A stretch of 64,000 bases of DNA from Paenibacillus sp. NAIST15-1 (GTDB lineage Bacteria > Bacillota > Bacilli > Paenibacillales > Paenibacillaceae), in contig NZ_BBYF01000003.1 in NCBI RefSeq assembly GCF_001894745.1, positions 186,001 to 250,000 on the forward strand, written 5' to 3'. Positions 1-8,437 of this stretch are shown one piece after another. The translations under genes were made by a program, and so were the position numbers. The notes under the pieces were generated by a model. It saw nothing but the letters and a program-made list of their open reading frames with translations, was not told the DNA's origin and did no database searches. The first letter of the stretch is position 1, and the number at the start of each line of letters is the position of its first letter.

Positions 1-226
1 CAAAAATTTGAATAAACCGATCCTTGAGTGGATCAAAGTCGGATTTCTCAGGATAGATCTGCACCATAAGCACATCATCATTGTTGCGATATTGAATTTC
101 ATCTTTTTGTGTCACTAGCTTTTGATAGGTACGCCTGCCAAGACCCGATTCGAACTCCTCTATCGTGGCCTCAATCTGATATCCTATAAGTTGCATGGCC
201 TGTAGTGTAACCACTGTAGCTTGCAT
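1..226 (-). CDS. Effector-binding (GyrI/AraC-C-terminal type) domain protein, N-terminal part
   Basis: The gene is cut by the left window edge; only about 75 N-terminal codons are present. The start is the ATG at 226, seven bases after a GGAGG; an ATG at 231 is out of frame and too close to that site. The protein begins MQATVVTLQAMQLIGYQIEA and continues with a run containing EEFESGLG and MVQIYP. The IGYQIEA segment followed by a Gly-rich and Tyr-containing region resembles the SOUL/GyrI-type ligand-binding fold of AraC-family effector domains, often encoded as a stand-alone sensor. The rest of the protein, and hence the family call, cannot be checked here. Confidence 0.5.
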   Translation of the reverse strand, partial: MQATVVTLQAMQLIGYQIEATIEEFESGLGRRTYQKLVTQKDEIQYRNNDDVLMVQIYPEKSDFDPLKDRFIQIF

Positions 227-324
227 TGCATCCCCTCCAGTTGCGATTCTATTGCCAGTTGACATGCAGCGAATCTTCAATCATAAAAGCTGTATCATTC
301 CTTCACTCGCTCTATTTGGCTTTA

Positions 325-819
325 CTATGCAAGAGAATATCTCATCACTACAAATTCAGTGTCCTGCTCCCCTATTTTACTTGTGAACGAGATTCCCCTA
401 ACAAACCCAGTACGCTCATACACTTTAATCGCTCTTTCGTTGAAGGCAGCGACAACCAATTGAATCTTCTCTCCTCGATTCAGCTTCCGAATGTAGTCCA
501 TAACCTGAGCTAGGAACTCCACCCCTTTTCCCCGCCCTGTATAGTCGGGTCGAAGTCCGAGTCCGATATCAATTGCTTGCTCATCTTCATAGATACCAGC
601 CGCATAGCCTCCCGGAACACGTGCAGAGTTGCCAATACAGATGTAGCCGATTAGTTCATTCTCGTCATCGACGGTATAATAGAATTCTTCTTCTAGCATC
701 TCATTGATGGACTCGTCATCCCCATCCATACTGTACAAGGAATAGATACCCTCATATTTCCATGTACAAATGATAGCTGCCTGCTCCTTCGTCATTGGGT
801 GGAAATGATAAGTTGTCAT
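325..819 (-). CDS. GNAT family N-acetyltransferase
   Basis: A 164-residue single-domain protein expected to transfer an acetyl group from acetyl-CoA to an amine. The acetyl-CoA loop (motif A) is seen as LRPDYTGRGKGVEFL about two thirds along, followed by a beta strand (IQLVVAAFNERAIKVYERTGF) typical of GNAT motif B, with the conserved Asn, Tyr and Gly-Phe. It ends in a short beta strand, so the fold appears complete. It sits about 100 bp downstream of a Nudix gene in the same direction. The substrate cannot be predicted. Small orphan GNATs are the commonest gene type in this window. Confidence 0.85.
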   Translation of the reverse strand: MTTYHFHPMTKEQAAIICTWKYEGIYSLYSMDGDDESINEMLEEEFYYTVDDENELIGYICIGNSARVPGGYAAGIYEDEQAIDIGLGLRPDYTGRGKGVEFLAQVMDYIRKLNRGEKIQLVVAAFNERAIKVYERTGFVRGISFTSKIGEQDTEFVVMRYSLA

Positions 820-925
820 GTTGAATCACTCCTCTCTCTTAGCCAATTTATTTTTCCATTCATACGCCTGCTCATTTCGTGATGTAAAATGGTGCGTAGG
901 AATCGGTATGCATATCAATTCAATA

Positions 926-1339
926 TCAACGATGAAACTCTATCATGAATGGCTCCTCTTGATTCAAGCAGAGATCAATCTGATCTCGAAACCCTGGCCA
1001 AGTGATCTTGCTTCGCGCTTCCTCTACAGAATAGAACCCGACCTCGTCACTTTCCTCGGACGTTTGGGGCATTCCTCCAATAGGCTTCGCGATAAACAGC
1101 GCTGTACACACGGAATCCCTTACATGTTGAAATAGTCCACAGTACTTGATAATCTCAATGTCGATGCCTGTTTCTTCCCTAGCTTCGCGAACGGCTGCAG
1201 CTGTAATAGATTCCCCTTCTTCCACCCGTCCAGCTGGAATCTCCCATCCCCGCTTCGCACCACGAATGAGCAAAATGTCATGATTGCTGTTCCTTACAAT
1301 CACGGCTGCAACAAGTGTATGCCTAGGTGATGCATTCAT
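926..1339 (-). CDS. Nudix hydrolase
   Basis: A 137-residue protein that should hydrolyse a nucleoside-diphosphate-linked compound with divalent metal. The Nudix box is complete: GRVEEGES at about residue 37, then REAREETGI, matching G-x5-E-x7-R-E-U-x-E-E-x-G-U. The N-terminal strand (LVAAVIVRNS) and the segment IRGAKRGWEIPAGR are typical of MutT-like members. A SD-like AGGAG lies just upstream of the start. Substrate is unknown; MutT-like housecleaning is only one possibility. Confidence 0.88.
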   Translation of the reverse strand: MNASPRHTLVAAVIVRNSNHDILLIRGAKRGWEIPAGRVEEGESITAAAVREAREETGIDIEIIKYCGLFQHVRDSVCTALFIAKPIGGMPQTSEESDEVGFYSVEEARSKITWPGFRDQIDLCLNQEEPFMIEFHR

Positions 1340-1432
1340 CTGTGAATCGCTCCTTTCCGCTCTGTTCCACCATATAGAGCTGCTGTGTTTTGCAATCCCA
1401 TCACCATTCTCTTCGCGGACTCATTTGTCCTT

Positions 1433-1591
1433 TCATTCGATCCCGTTTTCCTTTTCCTGAATGTACAGATCCAATGCTCTGATTCCCCGCCGTGCTAGCT
1501 TAATAAAGAGAACAAGACAATAGATTGAGATGACAAATGCTCCTATGTAGAAGACAAAAGATAAAAAAGAAAAAAACATAGCCATACCCAT
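1433..1591 (-). CDS. Small single-pass membrane protein
   Basis: A 52-codon reading frame fills most of the gap between the Nudix and GNAT genes. It starts MGMAMFFSFLSFVFYIG after an AGGAGTG ribosome-binding site about 9 bases upstream. Residues ~5-32 form one long hydrophobic helix, followed by a basic stretch (KLARRGIRALDLY) and an acidic tail (QEKENGIE). The positive-inside pattern suggests a cytoplasmic C-terminus. Its strong ribosome-binding site and protein-like composition argue that it is real. I do not recognise a function. Confidence 0.7.
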   Translation of the reverse strand: MGMAMFFSFLSFVFYIGAFVISIYCLVLFIKLARRGIRALDLYIQEKENGIE

Positions 1592-1738
1592 ACCAGATCA
1601 CTCCTGTTTCATGATTAATACGTGAATATCAATCTTCAGACAGTCAGCCATGAATCGCTTCTTCTTCTTACCTTGTGAGATCGTAACAATAACGCACTTT
1701 ATTTGCCAAAACATTCTCTCATGTACGATATCAGCGCT

Positions 1739-2176
1739 CTAAGTTAGATGCTTCCGATACCCTTCTACCTTCTCATCCTTGAAGCCGAGCCGTTCATAGA
1801 ATTGATGCGCCTCTTTGCGCTGCTCGCCAGATACAAAGATGATGTAGTAACAATCACGCTGTCTTGCCATATTTTCAATTTCCTGCATCAGCTTCTTACC
1901 GACACCTTGTCTGCGAACCAATGGGGATACAATCACATTCTCAATTACCATGAATGGCTTACAATCTCCCACAAGATCATGACAAATAATGCCCATCAAG
2001 GAACCTACTAACTGCTCCTCGTCAAATGCTCCCAGAATGATGTATTGTTCATTATGCTGAATCGTTCGGTATACCTGCTCCAGCTTCGCTTGGTTCGTCT
2101 GCTGCCCCATTAGCTCTTGATAGAGTCGGCTTAATGCCAACAGCTCATTTTCCTTAATTGACCTTATTGTAATCAT
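1739..2176 (-). CDS. GNAT family N-acetyltransferase
   Basis: A 145-residue protein with a full GNAT fold: N-terminal ITIRSIKENELLALSRLY, a central strand VIENVIVSPLVRRQGVG giving the acetyl-CoA pyrophosphate loop (RRQGVGKKL), and the terminal motif AHQFYERLGFKDEKVEGYRK. The last segment, with a Tyr-Arg-Lys tail, resembles the amino-acid or small-molecule acetyltransferase subgroup found in bacilli. It follows about 230 bp of non-coding sequence and stands alone. Substrate unknown. Confidence 0.87.
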   Translation of the reverse strand: MITIRSIKENELLALSRLYQELMGQQTNQAKLEQVYRTIQHNEQYIILGAFDEEQLVGSLMGIICHDLVGDCKPFMVIENVIVSPLVRRQGVGKKLMQEIENMARQRDCYYIIFVSGEQRKEAHQFYERLGFKDEKVEGYRKHLT

Positions 2177-2406
2177 CGTTATCCTTCTTTCCTACCGATT
2201 CCCATATATTTTTTCAATGCGATCCCCTTACTGTCGTTGTAGCACAAAATGATAATAACTGGTCACTCACTGCTCCCCGCATCTGCTTGCCGTCCCTAAA
2301 ATCACAGCCCTTCCCTTCATGACATGAATATGTATGATATGCCCAGCCCATTCATCTGTACTGCTAAACCCGCATGAAACGATTACGTTACGCTGTACGC
2401 TGTCCG

Positions 2407-2990
2407 TTAGTTATTGTGCCAATAGAAGGAGTACTGTGAATGCTGAACAAATCCTATCGCCTTGTAAAAGGGATGATCCGAAATGACATACGCTTTGTTC
2501 GCTCCTAATACACTGCTGCGCTTTAATGCTTCTACTACAACCGCAGCACCAAGTCCCATCCCCCGATAACTCGGAATAGTGACTACAGGTTCGACATACG
2601 CATAATCGGTTTGGGGACTATACCATAATCCGCAATAAGCCACAAATTCCCCGTCCTCATTAACCGCAACAATATGCAAGGATGGGTTCATATGAGTTGC
2701 AGATAGCATCGCTTTCTGCTTCTGTATGGTTACATCATCTATGGAAACTGGGCCATCGTGATCGAAGCCTTTCCACAGCACGGTCTTGTGCTTATATACG
2801 TCTGTTTCTGCATCCAAACTTTTGAGCGTAATGCCCGCCGGGAGCACGGAATGATGTTCGATATTTGCAATGGAACACGCAAGAATATTTTCACTCTGAT
2901 CGTGCTTTACAAATCATTTATATACTTGCGATGCTCCTTGTCATCCCTCACACATGCTGCTCTATTTTCTAGGTGGAATGCTGGATAATC
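2407..2990 (-). pseudogene. Two-domain GNAT acetyltransferase, frameshifted C-terminal remnant
   Basis: The intact reading frame (GTG at 2847 to stop at 2407, 146 codons) is only the C-terminal half of a family whose members are near 290 residues. It has VLWKGFDHDG, YCGLWY and the acetyl-CoA loop IPSYRGMGLGAAVVVEALKR. Upstream, the same frame runs back without a start to a TGA near 2910. A different frame then continues with YPAFHLENRAACVRDDKEHR, which looks like the inter-domain linker. The N-terminal domain is absent; only about 90 bp remain before the next gene. I infer a frameshifted, 5'-truncated relic, though the C-terminal GNAT domain could still be translated from the GTG. Confidence 0.65.
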
Positions 2991-3075
2991 GTCGCATCCG
3001 TATATGGATTGTAACCCTCATTCCTTGCTGGTGGGAGATAATAAACAGACCAAAAACGATTTTTACATCTTTCGG

Positions 3076-5145
3076 CTATTCGGTATCGATCATGTAGTAT
3101 GCAAAGCGCACAATTTCATCGGTCGTGTTTACCAGTTTCAGACTTGCGTTTTTCAACTGTACCAAATCACCCGTGGTCGGCACTGTGGCACGGCCTTCAT
3201 CACAAACAGCCTCCAGCTGGCCGATGATGACCGAATAGTAACTCATGAAACTGGCGTCAGTTTCAAATGTGCAACCGGGCAACAAATCCACCATCCGGAA
3301 TGTAATGCCATTTTTAGGTGGTGTTGGCTCCATAGGACCAACAATCGTATCAGCACTTACCGATACATCTGCATTTGGGGCTAACATCCGCCAAATGTCA
3401 CCCGCATAGCCGATCTGTTTTCCCTCATTGTCGAAAATCTCACTCTCATTCGGAGAATAGTCATCTATCACAACATCCGACATCCCAATTTCTTTTTCAT
3501 TGCTCTTCATGTTTGCAGCTACATATCGCTTGAAGCGGTTAAGTTTGGATACCAATGCTGGCTTGGGCTTGTCAATCAGTTGTATGTGGGTGCTCATGTC
3601 AGCAGAAGCCAGAATACCACCAATAACCCCGGTGCCTGTCCAACCATGCATACAAGCCATCTGCACAAGTGCATCCCCCGTTTTCAGGGGCGCATCATCC
3701 AAATCATTAAGTGATACCAATTCGAGTTCTGCATCAGCACAGAAGAACATATTTATTGTCTCAGTCCAATGCATGGACGCATGTTTTTTCATATCTTCTT
3801 CGGTGGGAATATACTTAGTGCCAATGGTTTTGTGTGCCTCCACCCACATCCCTCTATGCAAATTCCGAACATTAGGTGGCAAATTCTCAAATCTAGGACC
3901 TTGCGGAATATCAAGAGGAACATGTCGGAAAATGGATTGACCCCTGCCGGCCTGTGGTTCATGTTCGATAGGCAGGTTCCCCATATCCACATTGGCAGTA
4001 GCCGATTCTTTCGCAGGCATTTCATTTATCCTCCAGACATCAACCGTCGGCTTCTTAGAAGCGCCGCCTCTCCATTTGTCGGGATAATCGTCAATAACAA
4101 AGGATGACTTACCATCAACTGGCCCGCACACCAAGCGTTTGAACGCCTCGCCCTTATTCCTTTGTTTGGTGGCGTCTGGAATAATAATCCGGTTCGCTAA
4201 CTTGCCAATCCCTTCAATCTCCAATTCAACAACATCATCAATTTTCAATGGAATACCTGTTTCAATGCCAGCCCCTGTTCCCACTGTTCCTGTCGCAATG
4301 ACATCGCCAGGATATAAGGTTGTCGCGTTTGAGATGTATTCAATGACATCAGGGATTTTGTGGTAAGCTGCACCATGGTTTCCGCCACCACGCACCTCAC
4401 CATTCACTCGAACAGTCATCTTTGCATCGGTATAGTCAAAAGCATCTGGCGTCACCATACAAGGCCCCATTGCATTAGCAAAATCCTTGCCGATGCCGGG
4501 TCCAACATTGAAACTATTTGGAGCCATTTCGTTCATTTGAATCATTCTTGCCGAAAAATCATTAAATATGGTGTAGCCGCCAACATAATCCATGGCGTTG
4601 TGGTGGCTGATATTTTTGCCCTCCTTACAAATGTAGAAGGCCAGTTCCAGTTCATAGTCCTTAAACATCTCTCCGCCCGGGAAAGCGATGTCCACACCGG
4701 GGCCGACAATGGAATTGACATTCACTTTGTAAAAACGGGGTTCGGCATACCAGCCGGCATCCGGCTTAACGCTTTCAGGGTCAATACTTGCGGGATCCTC
4801 ACCCTGCATCATGCGCCCACGGCGATTACACCCAATAAGATGTTCCTCAAAACAGGCACAGTCCCGCATTACACGAGGCCGTGGAACCGGAGCCAATAAC
4901 TGCACATCCTCCATACTCACCTTGTAGTCAGCACCAGCATCTTCCAACAATTCAGCAGCCAAAGCGCGCGCTTCCTCAGCACCGGTCAGAAATTCAATCA
5001 TATTATCAAAATACTTGCTCAGCTTGCCCGTATGAATCTTACATGCCTTTTGCAATTCAACAATTTGCTGTTCGTCTTGGGTCAAAGCGCCAACGATTTC
5101 TGTTTGTGTAGGGTCATTTTTAAGGACAAAAGTTACTAGCTTCAT
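3076..5145 (-). CDS. Fumarylacetoacetate hydrolase-family / bicupin-like fusion protein
   Basis: A 689-residue protein much longer than ordinary FAH-family enzymes (about 250-330 residues). Residues 1-325 form an FAH-type domain: KDYELELAFYICKEGKN supplies the metal-binding acidic residues and GYTIFNDFSAR the characteristic strand. GDVIATGTVGTGAG closes the domain. Residues ~330-689 contain two cupin-like halves: HWTETINMFF with GDALVQMACMHGWTG, and a second with ITFRMVDLLPGC and TGDLVQLKNASLKLVN, in which metal ligands look degenerate. FAH-family members hydrolyse or decarboxylate C-C bonds in aromatic meta-cleavage pathways; the cupin part may add a second step or bind ligand. A TetR gene and a palindromic operator lie directly upstream. 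The start has GGGAG eight bases before the ATG. Confidence 0.8.
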   Translation of the reverse strand: MKLVTFVLKNDPTQTEIVGALTQDEQQIVELQKACKIHTGKLSKYFDNMIEFLTGAEEARALAAELLEDAGADYKVSMEDVQLLAPVPRPRVMRDCACFEEHLIGCNRRGRMMQGEDPASIDPESVKPDAGWYAEPRFYKVNVNSIVGPGVDIAFPGGEMFKDYELELAFYICKEGKNISHHNAMDYVGGYTIFNDFSARMIQMNEMAPNSFNVGPGIGKDFANAMGPCMVTPDAFDYTDAKMTVRVNGEVRGGGNHGAAYHKIPDVIEYISNATTLYPGDVIATGTVGTGAGIETGIPLKIDDVVELEIEGIGKLANRIIIPDATKQRNKGEAFKRLVCGPVDGKSSFVIDDYPDKWRGGASKKPTVDVWRINEMPAKESATANVDMGNLPIEHEPQAGRGQSIFRHVPLDIPQGPRFENLPPNVRNLHRGMWVEAHKTIGTKYIPTEEDMKKHASMHWTETINMFFCADAELELVSLNDLDDAPLKTGDALVQMACMHGWTGTGVIGGILASADMSTHIQLIDKPKPALVSKLNRFKRYVAANMKSNEKEIGMSDVVIDDYSPNESEIFDNEGKQIGYAGDIWRMLAPNADVSVSADTIVGPMEPTPPKNGITFRMVDLLPGCTFETDASFMSYYSVIIGQLEAVCDEGRATVPTTGDLVQLKNASLKLVNTTDEIVRFAYYMIDTE

Positions 5146-5256
5146 ATCAACTGCTCCCTTCTTATTATCATCGTTTCAGGCATGAGTGACGGCATGTACG
5201 CCCATCTGTTCTATTTCATCATTAGACCAGCCGCCATCCTTTCGGGATAATGATCG

Positions 5257-5270
5257 TTGAACATGTTCAA
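5257..5270. promoter_or_regulatory. TetR operator, copy 1 (TTGAACATGTTCAA)
   Basis: A perfect 14-bp palindrome in the 186-bp gap between the TetR gene and the FAH/cupin fusion gene. Two near-identical copies lie upstream of the TetR gene, so all three are probably the binding site of that TetR protein. This copy would control the fusion gene. Confidence 0.75.
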
Positions 5271-5331
5271 ATTAATTGGTAAAAAAACTGCCCAAGGCGT
5301 TGTATAACGCTGATGTGCAGTTAGACCCTCA

Positions 5332-5982
5332 TTATTTGCTCGGCAAGGCTTGGTGGATCAAGGCATTTGCCGCCTTCCTAATTTGTTCTTCATTGTTTTT
5401 TATGTATTGCTTGGTCTGCACTATTTCATCCGCCGGAACGTTATATGCACGAAGGCTAATATCCAACAAAGTATCAATAACGGATTCCAGTGAAAATGAA
5501 TCATTGCTCCACCGATTTTCGACAAAGTTGCGGGTTACACCTTTAATAGCCAATGTCAGACGGCGATAATCGGAAGAGTTAAATGCAGGGTTGTATTCCT
5601 CAAATATCTTTTCCGAACGCATTGCTGCGTGCTTCACCAAACTATCTAATATGCTAGGAGAATTATACCCTTCAAATATTAATTCTGCAGCGCGCTCGTT
5701 CATATCAACGATATACAACTCCAGAGTGCAGGAAACGGCATATTTGCATACAGGGCTATTGATAGGCGATATATATATATTTGTATATTCATCAACTAAA
5801 CTAAAAAGATCCACAATCAATGAGCGAAATATATCATCCTTGTTTTTAAAGTAATAGTAGATGCTGCCAATCAATACACCTGAGTGATTTACAATTTCCC
5901 GTATTGTGGTTTTTTTATATCCATTTTCAAGAAAGAGGGTCAGCGCGGAATGAAGTATTGCAGATTTTGTTTTGTCCATCAT
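5332..5982 (-). CDS. TetR/AcrR family transcriptional regulator
   Basis: A 216-residue regulator. The N-terminal helix-turn-helix reads AILHSALTLFLENGYKKTTI, then REIVNHSGVLIGSIYYYFKN, the standard TetR DNA-binding domain ending in the YYYF motif. The rest is a helical ligand-binding region. I start it at the ATG at 5982, with GGGAGG five bases upstream; an in-frame ATG at 6051 would place an operator inside the gene. Two TTTAACATGTTCAA palindromes precede it and one related site precedes the downstream FAH/cupin gene, so autoregulation and control of that gene are likely. The inducer is unknown. Confidence 0.88.
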   Translation of the reverse strand: MMDKTKSAILHSALTLFLENGYKKTTIREIVNHSGVLIGSIYYYFKNKDDIFRSLIVDLFSLVDEYTNIYISPINSPVCKYAVSCTLELYIVDMNERAAELIFEGYNSPSILDSLVKHAAMRSEKIFEEYNPAFNSSDYRRLTLAIKGVTRNFVENRWSNDSFSLESVIDTLLDISLRAYNVPADEIVQTKQYIKNNEEQIRKAANALIHQALPSK

Positions 5983-6001
5983 AAACACCTCCCCTCTATT
6001 G

Positions 6002-6015
6002 TTTAACATGTTCAA
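6002..6015. promoter_or_regulatory. TetR operator, copy 2 (TTTAACATGTTCAA)
   Basis: This 14-bp site differs from copy 1 at one outer position. It lies about 20 bases upstream of the preferred TetR start codon, where a bound repressor would block the gene's own transcription. Confidence 0.7.
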
Positions 6016-6056
6016 ATCGATTCTATCGCTCCAGATAATCCGTGTCAACATATTAT

Positions 6057-6070
6057 TTTAACATGTTCAA
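6057..6070. promoter_or_regulatory. TetR operator, copy 3 (TTTAACATGTTCAA)
   Basis: Identical to copy 2 and 55 bp away from it (start to start), placing both sites on nearly the same DNA face at about five helical turns. Together they bracket the presumed TetR promoter. Confidence 0.7.
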
Positions 6071-6118
6071 GGAACTCGTTTTGATTAAGTGATTGTTAAT
6101 ACTGCTCTACTTCATAGC

Positions 6119-6712
6119 TCAACGTGCAGCAACCTTCCACATTCTCTGAACACCTATACACTCATCTTTCTCATTCAATTCCATTCTGTAAATGTCGGGC
6201 TTAGAAGTCTGGAACAGAAAATCTACATCATATCGACTATCGAAGCCGCCCATCATCAATGTCATGATAGCTCCATGCGTGCCAATCGCAATCTTTTTGC
6301 CTCTATGGGTATGTACGATTTGTTGTAATACACGCATAGCCCGCTCCTGACAAACCGCAATCGTTTCTCCTCCAGGCAGCGAATAAGCGGCATCCGCAAA
6401 CAGCCTTCTGACCACAGGATACAGCTCATCGTTCGCTACAATGCGATCACCAGGGACAAACACCATTTCTCTCAAATCTTCAAAGACGTGAATCTCTTTC
6501 CCTTGGGACTTCGCCAGACCTTCCAAAGTGAGGACTGCTCTCGAATATGGACTAGATACGAACGTATCTATCCCCTCTTCTTGTAGGATATCCGCGACAA
6601 TACGAGCATCTTCCTTGCCTTTCTCTGTCAAGCCACGCGATCTTTCAGTTCCTTCCGTCTTAGGCGATTCTCCATGACGAACCATGTATATCGTTGTAAT
6701 TACTTCCTCCAT
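6119..6712 (-). CDS. Histidine phosphatase (phosphoglycerate mutase-like) family protein
   Basis: A roughly 197-residue member of the branch-1 histidine phosphatase superfamily. The catalytic RHG motif appears as YMVRHGES near the N-terminus. SSPYSRAVLT supplies the second active-site Arg, PGGETIAVCQERA the conserved Glu region, and IGTHGAIMTL the C-terminal catalytic His. I place the start at the ATG at 6712, preceded by GGGAGGAGTT; the in-frame ATG at 6733 lacks a site. The family includes sugar-phosphate and small-molecule phosphatases; the substrate is not predictable. It shares direction with the EamA transporter gene 40 bp upstream. Confidence 0.88.
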   Translation of the reverse strand: MEEVITTIYMVRHGESPKTEGTERSRGLTEKGKEDARIVADILQEEGIDTFVSSPYSRAVLTLEGLAKSQGKEIHVFEDLREMVFVPGDRIVANDELYPVVRRLFADAAYSLPGGETIAVCQERAMRVLQQIVHTHRGKKIAIGTHGAIMTLMMGGFDSRYDVDFLFQTSKPDIYRMELNEKDECIGVQRMWKVAAR

Positions 6713-6751
6713 AACTCCTCCCAGTCGTGTCATTAATGAAAATAAGCTTTC

Positions 6752-7603
6752 TCACATCACAATACACACTACACCAGCAAAAATAAGAACGGCCCCCCAT
6801 ATTTTCTGCGATTGAAATCGTTCCTTCAAGAAATAAATGCCAAGGAAGGAGCCGATAACAATGCTGGTTTCTCGCACTGGCGCTACATAACTAACAGGAA
6901 TTTCAGTCAGAACGATCAATACGAGAACATACGATAATCCAGCTAATCCCCCTGCAATCGCCATACTGCCCCAGTATTTTTTCCAATGTGTACGAACTCT
7001 TTCCCACCCTCTCACTTGCAGACTCCCTAGTAAGAGCACCTGTCCCATATTTTCGATTACATTTAAGGATACCGGGTGTATGATAGAGACCGCCAGCTTA
7101 TCGAATAAGGTGTAACCAGCAATGGAAAGGCCGACTAGTAGCGGATAGGGCGAAGTGAACATGGAACGAATCGACTGTCCCCCGCGGCCAAGACCAGTGT
7201 ACAACACAAAGATCCCTGTAAAAATAAGTACACTTCCTACGATACTCATCCATGTAAAAGGTTCTTTGAGCAGCATAACCCCAACTGCCACAACGATTAG
7301 CGGGCCTAGCCCCCTAGCTATAGGATATGTTAAGGTAAAGTCATTCTTCTCGTATGCCTTAGAGAGGATAAGGGCATAGAAGCTATGGAGCAAAATACTA
7401 CCGAGCCCCATAAGTACCCATTCCCAAGTTATGTGTTCGTCCATAGGCCACAACACTATACTAACGGGTAGAAATAAGATGACAGACCATACCCGTAGCG
7501 ACCACAGAAATATCGTTTTGTCCTCACTTTGCTTCAACATGATGTTCCAGAATGCATGCGATAATGAAGCAATAATCACCAGCAGCAACCAGTAATTTCC
7601 CAT
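6752..7603 (-). CDS. EamA/DMT-family transporter
   Basis: A 283-residue integral membrane protein with about ten predicted hydrophobic helices in two repeated EamA halves. Each half ends with the typical pattern: LIVVAVGVMLLKEPFTWMSI in the first and VIGSFLGIYFLKERFQSQKI in the second, where Lys-Glu follows the penultimate helix. The start is the ATG at 7603 after TGGAGG; the longer in-frame start at 7645 would add 14 unlikely residues. Such transporters usually export metabolites or amino acids; the substrate is unknown. Confidence 0.87.
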   Translation of the reverse strand: MGNYWLLLVIIASLSHAFWNIMLKQSEDKTIFLWSLRVWSVILFLPVSIVLWPMDEHITWEWVLMGLGSILLHSFYALILSKAYEKNDFTLTYPIARGLGPLIVVAVGVMLLKEPFTWMSIVGSVLIFTGIFVLYTGLGRGGQSIRSMFTSPYPLLVGLSIAGYTLFDKLAVSIIHPVSLNVIENMGQVLLLGSLQVRGWERVRTHWKKYWGSMAIAGGLAGLSYVLVLIVLTEIPVSYVAPVRETSIVIGSFLGIYFLKERFQSQKIWGAVLIFAGVVCIVM

Positions 7604-7692
7604 TTGAACCTCCACATGTTCGCTCAATCCGCTATTCCTTCTCATTCATGCTGAATACAGCTGCCATCATACGCTTGCATCACACAGGGGTG

Positions 7693-8388
7693 CTAACGGT
7701 TCAACGACCTTGCTAGGCGGAATCCAAGATCCTCGATACGGAATGCGGGATGGCTGCGCCGACGGCAGGTTGCTCCACATCCTCTTGCTTCTTCAGCCCA
7801 GCTTCCACCTCGAAAGACTCGATAAGAGCCGTACACCTGCTCATCATAAATATCCCAGCACCATTCCCATACATTGCCGAGCATATCGTACAATCCCCAT
7901 GCATTCGGCTCCTTGTTCCCAACCTCATGGAGCAAGCCTTGTGAATTATCATTGTACCAAGCAATCTGATCTAGCTTGCCATACTGGTAGCCAGAATTCC
8001 CTGCTTTACATGCATATTGCCACTCTGCTTCGTTCGGTAGGCGATAGCCGTCTGCCTCCACATTCCATTGAACCGTCTCCCCATCGCTCCCTATCGAGTA
8101 GCATGGCGTCAATCCGGATCTTTGTGATAGTAGATTACAAAAGACAACAGCGTCCTTCCACGAAATATTCACTACGGGCATGTGATGAGAATGTGAAGAA
8201 TTAGCAGCGGTATCCGATTCTCCTACAACCGCCTCATATAACCCGTTCGTAACCGGATAAGCTCCAAGAAGAAAGGGTGGAATGGTTACTTTCCATTGAA
8301 GCTTTTTGCGATCATCTCGCAAATCTTCCTCTCCGCCTGGAATTTGCACCATCGGATATTTGGTAAATCTGTTGGGTTCATAAGACAT
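7693..8388 (-). CDS. SUMF1/formylglycine-generating-enzyme-type domain protein
   Basis: A 231-residue protein made of one SUMF1 domain. Characteristic segments are PVVNISWKDAVVFCNLLS, YRLPNEAEWQYACKAG, GNVWEWCWD and the C-terminal VFRGGSW, then CRRRSHPAF and LGFRLA. In true formylglycine-generating enzymes two Cys residues four apart precede the AAR segment. Here the two Cys are only three residues apart (C-GAT-C), so sulfatase-activating chemistry is doubtful. No sulfatase gene is nearby. The start at 8388 has AAGGAGG eight bases upstream. Confidence 0.82.
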   Translation of the reverse strand: MSYEPNRFTKYPMVQIPGGEEDLRDDRKKLQWKVTIPPFLLGAYPVTNGLYEAVVGESDTAANSSHSHHMPVVNISWKDAVVFCNLLSQRSGLTPCYSIGSDGETVQWNVEADGYRLPNEAEWQYACKAGNSGYQYGKLDQIAWYNDNSQGLLHEVGNKEPNAWGLYDMLGNVWEWCWDIYDEQVYGSYRVFRGGSWAEEARGCGATCRRRSHPAFRIEDLGFRLARSLNR

Positions 8389-8437
8389 ACGAGTACCTCC
8401 TTGTATAAGCAGGATGTCCTGACATTCCTCATATTAA

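Noticed and set aside
3500-4899. Several plus-strand frames opposite the FAH/cupin gene
   Set aside because: No start signals or protein motifs; the minus-strand frame of 689 codons explains the sequence.
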